DNA of 64,000 nucleotides from Streptomyces sp. TP-A0356 (GTDB taxonomy: Bacteria; Actinomycetota; Actinomycetes; Streptomycetales; Streptomycetaceae). Position 1 is the first letter of the stretch, and every line of letters begins with the position of its first letter. The stretch is from positions 592,034 through 656,033 of the forward strand of contig NZ_BBZJ01000013.1 of assembly GCF_001417775.1 (NCBI RefSeq). The letters are read 5' to 3'. The position numbers were made by a program, and so were the translations under genes. Positions 25,652-34,832 of this stretch are shown piece by piece. The notes beneath the pieces were generated by a model. That model was given only the letters and a program-made list of their open reading frames with translations, had not been told where the DNA came from and searched no databases.

Positions 25652-26572
25652 TCAGCTCGCGGGGACCGCCGGGAAGGCCTCCTGCGGCCTGCTCGTGGGA
25701 ACGTACGCGCTCGTGGTCGGGGCCGTCGGCACCAGGTCCTTGTGGATGGCCTTGGCCACGTCCTGGATGGTGGTGACGCCGTAGTCCATCGTGCTGTCGT
25801 CCTGGGTGAGCACGGTGATCATGTAGTCGTGACCGCGGCCGTTGAACGTGCCGACGCTGTGCACCCGCCAGCCGTGCGTGGAGCGCTGCAGCCAGCCGTT
25901 CTTGACGTGCACGGAGACACCGGAGGGCGCGCCGGCCGGAGTGCCCCAGCGCTGCGAGGAGATGACGTTCCCCATCAGCTTCAGGATGTACGACCGTGAG
26001 TTGTCGCTCAGCACCGTGTTCCTGGCGGTGATCAGCTTGAGCAGCTTCTGCTCGTCCTGCACGGTGATCTGGGTGAGGCCCCAGTAGCCGTTCGCGCCCG
26101 GCACGGTCTGCGTCATGCCGGCGGCGGCGAGGAAGCCCTTGATCTTCGTCAGACCCAGCTGCTTCCACAGCGTGCTGGTGGCGTCGTTGTCCGACTTGGT
26201 GATCATGGCCGTGGCGAGGCTGTCCTCACGGCTCGTCAGATAGCGGTTGTGCTTCTTGGCGTCCCACAGCAGCGTGGAGAGCACGGTGACCTTGACGACG
26301 CTGGCCGAGTCGTAGGCGCTGGTGCTGCGCAGCGAGCACGTGGTGTTGGTGGAGCGGTCGTAGAGGCCGACCGCGACCGTCCCCTTGCGGCTGGCGAGAG
26401 CCGCCGTGATGTCCTTCTGCAGCGCGGCGGCCAGGCCCGCCGTGCCCGACGTACAACTGACCGTCGGGCCGGCGGCAGCGGCGGGCGCAGCGGCCGCCGC
26501 GAACGGTATGAGCATCCCGGCACCGAGGCTCGCGCTGAGCACACGGGCACGCCGGGACATCCGGTGAGTCAT
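25652..26572 (-). CDS. Secreted class A beta-lactamase-fold serine hydrolase (probably not a beta-lactamase)
   Basis: 306 residues with a signal peptide (RRARVLSASLGAGMLIPFAA, cleavage near APAAAAG). The three penicillin-recognising motifs are visible: SxxK as SVVK in YDSASVVKV, SDN in MITKSDNDA and KTG as KNG in VHVKNGWL. The omega-loop region (TVPGANGYWGLTQITVQDEQ) lacks the ExxLN deacylation motif of class A beta-lactamases, so efficient beta-lactam hydrolysis is unlikely; a peptidase or penicillin-binding role fits better. The ATG at 26572 (MTHRMSRR) has GGGG 8 nt upstream. A second in-frame ATG at 26584 has no proper spacing. 261 bp upstream contain nothing recognisable. Confidence 0.85.
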   Translation of the reverse strand: MTHRMSRRARVLSASLGAGMLIPFAAAAAPAAAAGPTVSCTSGTAGLAAALQKDITAALASRKGTVAVGLYDRSTNTTCSLRSTSAYDSASVVKVTVLSTLLWDAKKHNRYLTSREDSLATAMITKSDNDATSTLWKQLGLTKIKGFLAAAGMTQTVPGANGYWGLTQITVQDEQKLLKLITARNTVLSDNSRSYILKLMGNVISSQRWGTPAGAPSGVSVHVKNGWLQRSTHGWRVHSVGTFNGRGHDYMITVLTQDDSTMDYGVTTIQDVAKAIHKDLVPTAPTTSAYVPTSRPQEAFPAVPAS

Positions 26573-26833
26573 GGAAGTCCCCATCCCCTTGGGTGGATTA
26601 GGACGTGCCCCAGGGCACGCCCGACCCTCATGACGCACAAGTACCGACGAAAGGTTGTACGACGCCGTTATTGAGCCTTCGAAGAATTCACAGGAGAGCG
26701 CCAGGTACGCCACAGTGGCCACTCAAGCCCGCCGTGCGGCATGCGCCTCGTGACGTCTGCCACCAATCCCCTCTTCGGCGGAGCGGCGGCGGCATGACCA
26801 CTGCGGTCGGGGGCCGCCGCGCACGGCACAGGC

Positions 26834-28519
26834 TCAGCCCAGATGCGTCGGCGCGAACATCCGCAGGACCGCCGGGAGGACGACCACCGACGGACCCGGT
26901 TCGGCCAGTGCCTTCGCCAGGTCGGTCTCCAGCGTCTCCGGGGTCGTGCGCACCCCGGGGACGCCGAACGACTCGGCGAGGGCCACGTAGTCCGGGCGCG
27001 TCAGTTCGGTCGCGGTCGCCTGGCCGAACGCGTCCGTCATGTACTCGCGCAGGATGCCGTAGCCGCCGTCGTCGACGATCAGCCAGGTGACGTTGAGGTC
27101 GTACTGCCGTGCCGTCGCCAGCTCGGCGATGGAGTAGAGGGCTCCGCCGTCGCCCGAGACCGCCAGCACCGGGCGTGTGGGGTCCGCGGCGGCCGCGCCC
27201 AGCGCGGCGGGGAAGCCGTAGCCGAGGCCGCCCGCGCCCTGCGCCGAGTGCATGGTGTTGTGCCCCCGCGGATCGAAGGCCGACCACGCCCAGTAGGCCA
27301 GGATCGTCATGTCCCAGAAGGACGGGGAGTCGGCCGGGAGGGCGCGGCGCACCGACGCCAGCACATCCTGTTCCAGGGTGAGTTCCTGGGACGCGATACG
27401 GTCCGAGACGCGGGACAGCAGGGCTCGCACGCGCTCCGGCGCCGTCGCGTCCTCCCGCACGGACACCGTCTCCAGCAGCGCCTGCAACGCCAGGCGGGCG
27501 TCCGCGTGGATGCCCAGGGCCGGGTGGTTGGACTCCAGCTTGCCGAGGTCCGCCTCGATCTGGACGACCCGGCCGCGGGGCTTGAACGTGTGGTAGTTCG
27601 AGGACAGTTCGCCCAGACCCGAGCCGACGACCAGCAGGACGTCGGCGTCCTCCAGGAAGTCCGTCGTGTGGCGGTCCTCCAGCCAGGACTGGAGGGACAG
27701 GGGATGCTCCCAGGGGAAGGCGCCCTTGCCGCCGAAGGTGGTCACCACCGGGGCGTTCAGCTTCTCGGCCAGCTGGACGAGCTTGCCCGAGGCGTCCGCC
27801 CGGACCACTCCCCCGCCCGCGATGATCGCGGGGCGGGACGCCTGCGCGAGCAAGTGGGCGGCGACCGCGGTCAGTTCGGGCCGCGGGGGCACCTCCTCCG
27901 GCGTCGCGTCGACCGCCGTCACCACCGGCAGGCTCGTCCGAGCCAGCAGCACGTCCTGCGGGATCTCCACCCACACCGGCCCGTGCGGAACCGTCAGCGC
28001 CGACCGCCACGCCTCCGCGATCGCGGACGGGATCTGCGACTGCGAACGGACCGTGTGGACCGACTTGACCACGCCCCGGAACGAGGCCGCCTGGTCCGGG
28101 AGTTCATGGAGGTAGCCGTGGCGGCCGCCGCCCAGACCTGCGGTCGGGATCTGGCTGCTGATCGCCAGGACCGGGGCCGAGGCCGCGGCCGCCTCCTGCA
28201 GCGCGGCCAGGGACGTCAGCGCGCCGGGTCCGGTGGAGAGCAGGAGCGGCGCGGCCTGCCCGGTGATCCGGCCGTACGCGTCCGCCGCGAAGCCCGCGTT
28301 GTTCTCCACCCGCAGACCGATGTAGCGCAGATCGGAGCGGCGCAGCGCGTCGAACATGCCGAGCGCGTGCTGGCCGGGCAGCCCGAAGACGGTCGTCGCA
28401 CCGAGACCGGCGAGGGTCTCCACGACCAGGTCTCCGCCGTTGCGGCCGGGGGGAGGGTTCAGCGCGGCCTCGGTCTGCGCCGCCGTCGGACGGAGCACCA
28501 GGTCGTGGTCGTGGGTCAC
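26834..28519 (-). CDS. Thiamine diphosphate-dependent decarboxylase/acetolactate synthase-like enzyme
   Basis: 561 residues with the three-domain layout of the acetolactate synthase/decarboxylase family. The N-terminal PYR domain shows GLPGQHALGMFDAL and the catalytic Glu in RVENNAGFAADAYGR; the C-terminal PP domain shows the ThDP/Mg motif SGDGGALYSIAELATARQYD...DDGGYG. It is the third gene after a symporter and a ureohydrolase on the same strand, 22 bp after the ureohydrolase stop. Pseudomonas AruI, a 2-ketoarginine decarboxylase, belongs to this family, and its product is oxidised and then cleaved by a ureohydrolase. That makes a 2-ketoarginine or similar guanidino-keto-acid substrate plausible, but it is inference. 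Confidence 0.88.
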   Translation of the reverse strand: MTHDHDLVLRPTAAQTEAALNPPPGRNGGDLVVETLAGLGATTVFGLPGQHALGMFDALRRSDLRYIGLRVENNAGFAADAYGRITGQAAPLLLSTGPGALTSLAALQEAAAASAPVLAISSQIPTAGLGGGRHGYLHELPDQAASFRGVVKSVHTVRSQSQIPSAIAEAWRSALTVPHGPVWVEIPQDVLLARTSLPVVTAVDATPEEVPPRPELTAVAAHLLAQASRPAIIAGGGVVRADASGKLVQLAEKLNAPVVTTFGGKGAFPWEHPLSLQSWLEDRHTTDFLEDADVLLVVGSGLGELSSNYHTFKPRGRVVQIEADLGKLESNHPALGIHADARLALQALLETVSVREDATAPERVRALLSRVSDRIASQELTLEQDVLASVRRALPADSPSFWDMTILAYWAWSAFDPRGHNTMHSAQGAGGLGYGFPAALGAAAADPTRPVLAVSGDGGALYSIAELATARQYDLNVTWLIVDDGGYGILREYMTDAFGQATATELTRPDYVALAESFGVPGVRTTPETLETDLAKALAEPGPSVVVLPAVLRMFAPTHLG

Positions 28520-28541
28520 TTGGTCTCGGTCTCCTCGTGGA

Positions 28542-29531
28542 TCAGGAGGTGCGGGCCGCCGCGATCTGGCGGGACATGATGGTCGTCAGTTCGTACGCCG
28601 TGTGGGACGCGGCAACTGACGTGATCTCGGCGTGGTCGTAGGCGGGAGCCACCTCGACGACGTCCGCGGAGACCAGGTTGCAGGACGCGAGGCCGCGCAG
28701 GATCTCCAGCAGCTCGCGGGAGGTCATGCCGCCGGCCTCGGGCGTGCCGGTGCCGGGGGCGTGCGCCGGGTCGAGGCAGTCGATGTCGATGGAGACGTAC
28801 AGCGGGCGGTCGCCGATGCGCTGGCGCAGCTGGTCGGCGATCTCGTCGGCGCCGCGGCGGTAGACGTCCGCCGAGGTGACGATGCCGAAGCCCATCTTCT
28901 CGTCGTCGGTGAGGTCCTGCTTGCCGTAGAGCGGGCCGCGGGTGCCGACGTGGGAGAGCGCGGAGGTGTCGAGGATGCCCTCCTCGACGGCGCGGCGGAA
29001 CGGGGTGCCGTGGGTGTACTCGGCGCCGAAGTAGGTGTCCCACGTGTCGAGATGGGCGTCGAAGTGCAGCAGCGCCACCGGGCCGTGCTTCTTCGCCACC
29101 GAACGCAGCAGCGGGAGCGCGATGGTGTGGTCGCCGCCCAGGGTCATCAGGCGGGCGCCGGTGCCGAGCAGCTCGTCGGCGGCGGCCTCGATGGTCTCCA
29201 CGGCCTCGTTGATGTTGAAGGGGTTCACCGCGATGTCGCCGCCGTCCGCGACCTGGGCGAGGGCGAAGGGGGAGGCGTCCTGCGCCGGGTTGTACGGGCG
29301 CAGCAGGCGGGACGCCTCACGGATGGCGTTGCCGCCGAAGCGGGCGCCCGGGCGGTAGGAGACGCCCGAGTCGAAGGGCACGCCGACCACGGCGACGTCC
29401 GCGGTGCCCACCTCGTCGAGGCGGGGCAGCCGGGCGAAGGTCGCCGGGCCCGCGTACCGCGGGATGCGGGACGAGTCGACGGGGCCGCGGGGCCGGCTCG
29501 CGCCTGCTGCGGGGTTCTGGGTGCTGCTCAT
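28542..29531 (-). CDS. Ureohydrolase: agmatinase or guanidinobutyrase
   Basis: 329 residues of the arginase/agmatinase family. The dinuclear Mn ligands are intact: [13 protein letters not shown] and [34 protein letters not shown] is also typical. It hydrolyses a guanidino compound to an amine plus urea. Agmatine and 4-guanidinobutyrate are both possible; the neighbouring ThDP decarboxylase-like enzyme favours 4-guanidinobutyrate. I chose the ATG at 29531 ([10 protein letters not shown]) because CTGGAGGAG sits 7 nt upstream; residues further upstream are not family-like. It lies between a symporter and the ThDP enzyme, in a likely operon under the divergent PucR protein. Confidence 0.92.
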   Translation of the reverse strand: MSSTQNPAAGASRPRGPVDSSRIPRYAGPATFARLPRLDEVGTADVAVVGVPFDSGVSYRPGARFGGNAIREASRLLRPYNPAQDASPFALAQVADGGDIAVNPFNINEAVETIEAAADELLGTGARLMTLGGDHTIALPLLRSVAKKHGPVALLHFDAHLDTWDTYFGAEYTHGTPFRRAVEEGILDTSALSHVGTRGPLYGKQDLTDDEKMGFGIVTSADVYRRGADEIADQLRQRIGDRPLYVSIDIDCLDPAHAPGTGTPEAGGMTSRELLEILRGLASCNLVSADVVEVAPAYDHAEITSVAASHTAYELTTIMSRQIAAARTS

Positions 29532-29634
29532 CGTCGGACTCCTCCAGGTCATGCGTGTTCTCTCCAGTGTCACGGACCCGCGAGCGGGGTCCGCCCGGCC
29601 CGGCGCCGTGCGGCGCCGGGCCGAAGCAACGGGG

Positions 29635-31095
29635 TCAGGCGCCCACCGCCGCGGGTTCGTCCGTGGTCGCCGCGCCGCGGCCCGCGAGCCGCTCGCGCCA
29701 TGCGGCCAGGACGGCCTCTTCGGTCGGCTTGGTCACCAGGGACACCACGACGTACGTGGCCAGCGAGGCCAGCAGGCCGTAGTAGACGGGCTCGTTCGCG
29801 AGGATGCCGTACGCCGCCATCAGACCGATGACGGCGAGACCGCCGACCGCCACCGAGGCGAGAGCGCCGTGCGCGGTGCCGCGCTTCCACAGCAGTCCGC
29901 CCAGGATGGGGACGAGCAGACCGCCCACGAGCAGGTTGTACGCGACGGTCAGCGCCTCGACCACGTTGTTGAGCGCGATGGCCGTGCCGATCACGGCGAC
30001 ACCCATGATCAGGATGAAGGCGCGGTTGCCCTTGACCTCGTCGTGCTCCCCCTCGTCACGGCGTACGGCGCCACGCAGCCGTGACCAGATGTCGTTGTTG
30101 GCGACCGTCCCGCACGCGATGAGCGCTCCGGAGGACGTCGACATCACGGCTGCGAGGGCGGCCGCCAGCACCAAGCCGCGCACGCCGACGGGCAGTTGCT
30201 GCTTGACGATGGTCGCGAACGCGTCGTCGGGGCTGCCCAGCTTCGGGTACAGGACCTTGGCGGCGGTGCCGATGACGGCTCCGGCGAGCGCATAGGCCAG
30301 ACAGTAGGTGCCGGCCACCGTGCCGCCCCACTTGGCGGTCCTGTCGCTGCGCGCGGTGAAGACGCGCTGCCAGATGTCCTGCCCGATCAGCATGCCGAAG
30401 GTGTAGATGAGGACGTAGGTGAAGATCGTCTGGCCGCCGATGCCCAGCGGGTCGAAGTACGAGGTCGGCAGCTTGGCCTTCATCTGGCTGAAGCCGCCGG
30501 CCTTGACGACCGCGATCGGCAGCAGCAGGAGCAGGACGCCGATGGTCTTCACCACGAACTGCACCATGTCGGTCAGCGTGATGGACCACATGCCGCCGAG
30601 CGTCGAGTACACGACGACGATGGAGCCGCCCAGGATGATCGCGACGGTCCGGTTCATGTCGAAGAGGACGTCGAAGATGGTGGCGTAGGCGATGGTCGAG
30701 GTGACCGCGAGCATGAGGGTGTACGCCCACATGACCACGCCGGATATCAACCCGGCCCGGCCGCCGTATCTCAGGTCGAGCATCTCGGAGACGGTGTAGA
30801 CCTTCAGGCGGGCGATGCGCGCGGAGAAGAGGATCGACAGCGCGAGCAGGCCGAGGCCGATGGTGAACACCATCCAGGCGCCGGAGAGCCCGTACTGGTA
30901 GCCGAGGCCGACGCCGCCGATGGTGGACGCGCCGCCGAGCACGATCGCGGCCATGGTGCCGGAGTACATGGCGGGCCCGAGGCGGCGGCCCGCGACGAGG
31001 AACTCGCTCTTGGACCTGGCGCGGCGCATGCCCCACCAGCCCATGGCCAGCATGCCGGCCAGATAGACGACGATCACTGTGTAGTCGACGGCCAT
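29635..31095 (-). CDS. Sodium:solute symporter (SSS family)
   Basis: 486 residues, about 13 predicted membrane helices. The N-terminus [20 protein letters not shown] and the following [20 protein letters not shown] are standard for SSS permeases, as is [20 protein letters not shown]. It imports a solute with Na+. The ATG at 31095 has a strong AAGGAGG 7 nt upstream. As first gene of the symporter-ureohydrolase-ThDP operon it probably takes up the guanidino compound or related amine. A 220-bp divergent promoter region separates it from the PucR regulator. Confidence 0.92.
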   Translation of the reverse strand: MAVDYTVIVVYLAGMLAMGWWGMRRARSKSEFLVAGRRLGPAMYSGTMAAIVLGGASTIGGVGLGYQYGLSGAWMVFTIGLGLLALSILFSARIARLKVYTVSEMLDLRYGGRAGLISGVVMWAYTLMLAVTSTIAYATIFDVLFDMNRTVAIILGGSIVVVYSTLGGMWSITLTDMVQFVVKTIGVLLLLLPIAVVKAGGFSQMKAKLPTSYFDPLGIGGQTIFTYVLIYTFGMLIGQDIWQRVFTARSDRTAKWGGTVAGTYCLAYALAGAVIGTAAKVLYPKLGSPDDAFATIVKQQLPVGVRGLVLAAALAAVMSTSSGALIACGTVANNDIWSRLRGAVRRDEGEHDEVKGNRAFILIMGVAVIGTAIALNNVVEALTVAYNLLVGGLLVPILGGLLWKRGTAHGALASVAVGGLAVIGLMAAYGILANEPVYYGLLASLATYVVVSLVTKPTEEAVLAAWRERLAGRGAATTDEPAAVGA

Positions 31096-31315
31096 GTGGG
31101 CCCTCCTTCGCGTACTTCCCGGTGGCGTGTCGTGCAGATGGATCTCGGGGACGCGGTCGGCTGTGGCGCTCGACCGGCGTGGACGGCAGCGGCTCGCGGG
31201 GACATCCGCCCGTACCCGCGGCTGCCGGTCTGGACTGACAGTAGGTGGCCGGAAAGCGACTCTGAAGTGTACGTTTCATCCATCCGAATCGAGCGGGATG
31301 GAGGAACCGTCCACC

Positions 31316-33016
31316 ATGCCGGACCCCTCACCACCGTCCGTACCAGCGGTACCCCCCACCCCACCGGTACCGCTGTCCGCCCTGCTCGCCCGCGAGGACC
31401 TGGCCCTGCGGCAGATCGCCGGGCCGACGGACCCCGGCATCGTCATCCACTGGGCGCACACCTCGGAGATGGCGGACCCCTATCCGTATCTGCTGGGCGG
31501 CGAGCTGCTGCTGACGGCGGGCGTGCACATCCCGGAGGCCGCGGGCTCGGAGACCTACTTCGACGACTACGTCTCCCGGATCGTGGCGGCGGGCGGCGCG
31601 GCCCTCGGTTTCGGCCTCGCGCCGGTCCACGACACCGTGCCGCGGGCCCTGGTGGCGGCGTGCGACCACCACGGACTGCCGCTGCTGGAGGTGCCGCCGC
31701 AGACGACGTTCTCTGGCGTGGCGCGGGCGGTGTGGCAGCTGATGGCACAGGCTCGCCTGGCGGAGCTGCGCCGCGTCGCCGAGGCCCAGCAGAGCCTGAC
31801 CGCGGCGGCGTCCCGACCGGCCCCGGTCCCCGCGGTACTGCGCCAGCTGGCCCAGCGGGTGGCGGGCCGGGCGGTCCTGTACGGACCGGACGGGACGGAG
31901 ATCGCGGCGGCGGGGCGGGAGCCGGGGACAGAGGTGCGGGGGGCGCTGGCGGACCTGGCGCGGGTCGTGCGCCCGGCCGGTGCGGCGGCCCGGCCACCGC
32001 ACCCCGGCGGACCGGTGCCGCCGGCCGGGTCCGCCCCGCCGGTCCGCCCGCAGCCGGCCGCGCGGCGTGCGCCCGCCGACCGGCCCGGCTCGGGCCAGGA
32101 CCGCCGGCCTCCGGCCACCGGGGGCTCCGCCGCGCCGCCCGCGACCACCGGCCGCCCCGCCCCGTCCTCCGCCACCGACACGGTCGCCGGTAGCCACCTC
32201 GCCGCCTACGCCCTCGGCGCCGGCCAGGGCTTCGTCCTCGGCGTCGCGTCACCGCAGCGCGACCCCGGGGACCACACCATCGCCTCGGTCGCGGCGGTCC
32301 TGCTCTCCCTGCTCACCGGAGAGCACCAGAGCGGCGCGGGCGCGGCACGCTCGTCGGCGCTGGTCCGGCTGCTGCTGGGCGCCGCGCCGGAGGCGGTGGC
32401 GCCGCTGCTCGGGGCCGAGCGGTGGCTCGTCGTGCACGCGCGGCCGGACGCGGGGACGCCCATAAGCTCCCGGACGCCCATGGGCGGTGGGGACCCACAG
32501 GACGCCGTGGCCGCCTCCGCGCTCGGCGCCGCGCTCGGATCCGCGCTGGTCGACCTCGCGGACGGGGTCGTACGGGTCCTCGTCCCGGCCGACCGCGAGC
32601 CCGACCCGCAACCGGGCTGGACCCTGGGTGTCAGCGCCGCCGTCGCCCCGGACGACTGGCCCGCCGCCGACACCCAGGCGGCCCGCGCGCTGGCCCGCGC
32701 CCGCGCCACCCGTACCGCCCTGGTCCGCCACGGCGGCCGTCCCGCCCTCGCCGACCTGGTCACCCACCAGGAGGCCGAGGCCCACGCCCGTACGCTGCTC
32801 GCCCCGATCGGCGCCACCCCCGCGCTCACCGAGACCCTGCGCACCTGGCTGTCCCTGCACGGCAGTTGGGACCGTACGGCCGTGGCGCTCTCCGTCCACC
32901 GCAACACCGTCCGCCAACGCATCGCCCGCTGCGCCACCTTGCTGAACGCGGACCTGGACGACCCGGACGTCCGGATGGAGCTGTGGTTCGCGCTCAGGCA
33001 GACGGGAGAGGGCTGA
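31316..33016 (+). CDS. PucR-family transcriptional regulator with a long low-complexity insert
   Basis: 566 residues. The N-terminal PucR domain spans about residues 20-155 (GIVIHWAHTSEMADPYPYLLGG, ELLLTAGVHIPEA). Residues about 217-291 are almost entirely Pro/Ala/Gly/Arg, a disordered insert. The C-terminal PucR HTH is near 500-560 (SWDRTAVALSVHRNTVRQRI). PucR proteins control uptake and catabolism of nitrogenous compounds. I chose the ATG at 31316 because GGAGGAA lies 9 nt upstream; the ATG at 31298 has no spaced site. It is divergent from the symporter/ureohydrolase/ThDP operon and is its probable regulator. Confidence 0.88.
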   Translation: MPDPSPPSVPAVPPTPPVPLSALLAREDLALRQIAGPTDPGIVIHWAHTSEMADPYPYLLGGELLLTAGVHIPEAAGSETYFDDYVSRIVAAGGAALGFGLAPVHDTVPRALVAACDHHGLPLLEVPPQTTFSGVARAVWQLMAQARLAELRRVAEAQQSLTAAASRPAPVPAVLRQLAQRVAGRAVLYGPDGTEIAAAGREPGTEVRGALADLARVVRPAGAAARPPHPGGPVPPAGSAPPVRPQPAARRAPADRPGSGQDRRPPATGGSAAPPATTGRPAPSSATDTVAGSHLAAYALGAGQGFVLGVASPQRDPGDHTIASVAAVLLSLLTGEHQSGAGAARSSALVRLLLGAAPEAVAPLLGAERWLVVHARPDAGTPISSRTPMGGGDPQDAVAASALGAALGSALVDLADGVVRVLVPADREPDPQPGWTLGVSAAVAPDDWPAADTQAARALARARATRTALVRHGGRPALADLVTHQEAEAHARTLLAPIGATPALTETLRTWLSLHGSWDRTAVALSVHRNTVRQRIARCATLLNADLDDPDVRMELWFALRQTGEG

Positions 33017-33099
33017 CGGCTCCGGCCCGTCGAGTGACCCACGTCCCACGGTTCGGGACATCGGCCCTCCCGGCGGAGCGCCCCGGCAGAATGGGTGGC

Positions 33100-33897
33100 A
33101 TGCCGATACCCGGGACCCCCAGCCGCGCCGAGCTCGTCGACCACCTCGTACGGACCCGTATCGCGGGCGACGTCGCCACGCCCCGCGAGAACAACCTCTC
33201 CCACTACCGCAAGCTCGCGAACGGCGACCGCAACTACTGGCTCGGACTGGAACTCGGCGACCGCTGGAGCGACGAGCAGGACGTCCTCGCGGTCATGGCG
33301 GAGCGCTGCGGCGTCAACGACGACCCCGAGTACCGCTACGGCCAGGACACCATCGACCCGGAGCTGACGGTCGACGCCCTTGAGCGCCTCGCGGCGCGTC
33401 TGCGCAAGGCCGCCGACGGCGAACAGCGTGTCCTGTTCGCCACCGGTCACCCCGGCGGGCTCCTCGACGTCCACCGCGCCACCGCCGCCGCGCTGCGCGC
33501 CGCCGGCTGCGAGATCGTCGTCGTCCCGGACGAACTGCGGACGGAGGAGGGTTACGTCATGCAGTTCGCCGACGTGGCCGTCCTGGAGCACGGCGCCACC
33601 CTCTGGCACACCCACTCCCCCGAGCCGATGCGCGCGGTCCTGGGGGGTCTGGAGGCCGGGGGCCGCCCCCTGCCCGACCTGGTCGTCGCCGACCACGGCT
33701 GGGCGGGCTGCGCGGGCCAGCTCGGCATCGACTCGGTCGGGTACGCCGACTGCAACGACCCGGCCCTCTTCCTCGCCGAGACCGAGGGCACGCTCCAGGT
33801 GACGGTCCCGCTCGACGACCACGTCACGAGCCCACGCCACTACGACCCGCTGACGGCGTACCTGCTGAACGCGGCGGGGCTGACGACCGCCCGCTGA
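33100..33897 (+). CDS. Conserved actinobacterial phosphatase-like protein
   Basis: 265 residues beginning MPIPGTPSRAELVDHLVRTR. It is recognisable as a protein often labelled phosphatase in Streptomyces genomes. Conserved-looking segments are DVATPRENNLSHYRKLANGD, VLFATGHPGGLLDVHRATAA and VVADHGWAGCAGQLGIDS, with several Asp and His that could bind metal. I know of no experimental function. The start could instead be the ATG nine bases upstream at 33091. It lies 83 bp after the PucR gene and is convergent with tesB; a stem spanning both stops may terminate both. Confidence 0.78.
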   Translation: MPIPGTPSRAELVDHLVRTRIAGDVATPRENNLSHYRKLANGDRNYWLGLELGDRWSDEQDVLAVMAERCGVNDDPEYRYGQDTIDPELTVDALERLAARLRKAADGEQRVLFATGHPGGLLDVHRATAAALRAAGCEIVVVPDELRTEEGYVMQFADVAVLEHGATLWHTHSPEPMRAVLGGLEAGGRPLPDLVVADHGWAGCAGQLGIDSVGYADCNDPALFLAETEGTLQVTVPLDDHVTSPRHYDPLTAYLLNAAGLTTAR

Positions 33898-33932
33898 GCC
33901 CCGTCGGAACCGGCCCGGGGCCCCTCAGCGGG
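33890..33932. terminator. Stem spanning the stops of the phosphatase-like gene and tesB
   Basis: CCCGCTGAG (33890-33898) and CTCAGCGGG (33924-33932) are exact reverse complements with additional CCCC/GGGG pairing inside. The stop codons of both convergent genes lie in or beside the arms, a compact shared terminator. Confidence 0.45.
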
Positions 33933-34797
33933 GCACTCGGACCACGCCCTCCTGGATCACCGAGATCGCCAGCCGGCCGTCCTGGGTGTAGATGCGGGCC
34001 TGGCCGAGCCCACGGCCGCCGGAGGCGGACGGCGACTCCTGGTCGTACAGCAGCCACTCGTCGGCCCGGAAGGGCCGGTGGAACCACATCGCGTGGTCCA
34101 GGGACGCCCCGACCACGTCACCGGTGGTCCAGCCGCCGCGCCCGTGGGCCAGCAGGATGGAGTCCAGGAGCGTCATGTCGGAGACGTACGTGGCGAGGCA
34201 GACGTGCAGCAGCGGATCGTCCGCCAGCTTGCCGTTCGTACGGAACCAGACCTGCGAGCGCGGTTCGCGGACCGTGCCGGCCGTGGCGAACGGCGGCGGG
34301 TCGACGTACCTCAGGTCCACGGCCGCGCGTGCCTCCAGCAGCCGCTCCAGGACGCGGGGTTCGGGGAAGAACTCCGCGTAGCGCCGCAGCAGTTCCTCGC
34401 CGGTGGGCAGCGTCTCCGGGTCGGGCGCCGACGGCATCGGCGCCTGGTGCTCCATGCCCTCCTCGTAGGTCTGGAAGGACGCGGAGAGGTGGAAGATCGG
34501 CTGTCCGTGCTGGACCGCGACCACCCGCCGGGTGGTGAAGGAGCGGCCGTCGCGGATGCGGTCGACGTTGTAGACGATGGGCGCCCCGGGATCCCCGGCG
34601 ACCAGGAAGTACGCGTGCAGCGAGTGCGCGAACCGGTCCTCGGGGACCGTGCGCCCCGCGGCGACCAGTGCCTGGGCCGCGACCTGCCCGCCGAAGACGC
34701 GCGGGACGACGGCGGACCGGGACTGGCCGCGGAAGATGTCCCGCTCGATCCGCTCCAGGTCGAGCAGATCGAGCAGGGACTCAAGTGCCTGACTCAT
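33925..34797 (-). CDS. tesB: Acyl-CoA thioesterase II
   Basis: 290 residues, the normal TesB double-hotdog length. The N-terminal hotdog has VFGGQVAAQALVAAGRT and SLHAYFLVAGDP; the C-terminal hotdog has GASLDHAMWFHRPFRADEWL, which carries the catalytic Asp, and GLGQARIYTQDGRLAISVIQEG. It hydrolyses acyl-CoA to free acid plus CoA. The ATG at 34797 lies 35 bp after the acyl-CoA dehydrogenase stop on the same strand, so the two are probably co-transcribed and together handle acyl-CoA intermediates. Confidence 0.93.
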   Translation of the reverse strand: MSQALESLLDLLDLERIERDIFRGQSRSAVVPRVFGGQVAAQALVAAGRTVPEDRFAHSLHAYFLVAGDPGAPIVYNVDRIRDGRSFTTRRVVAVQHGQPIFHLSASFQTYEEGMEHQAPMPSAPDPETLPTGEELLRRYAEFFPEPRVLERLLEARAAVDLRYVDPPPFATAGTVREPRSQVWFRTNGKLADDPLLHVCLATYVSDMTLLDSILLAHGRGGWTTGDVVGASLDHAMWFHRPFRADEWLLYDQESPSASGGRGLGQARIYTQDGRLAISVIQEGVVRVPR

Positions 34798-34832
34798 GGG
34801 GTCAGTTGTATCGGCCAATCTCTCCGCCGACC

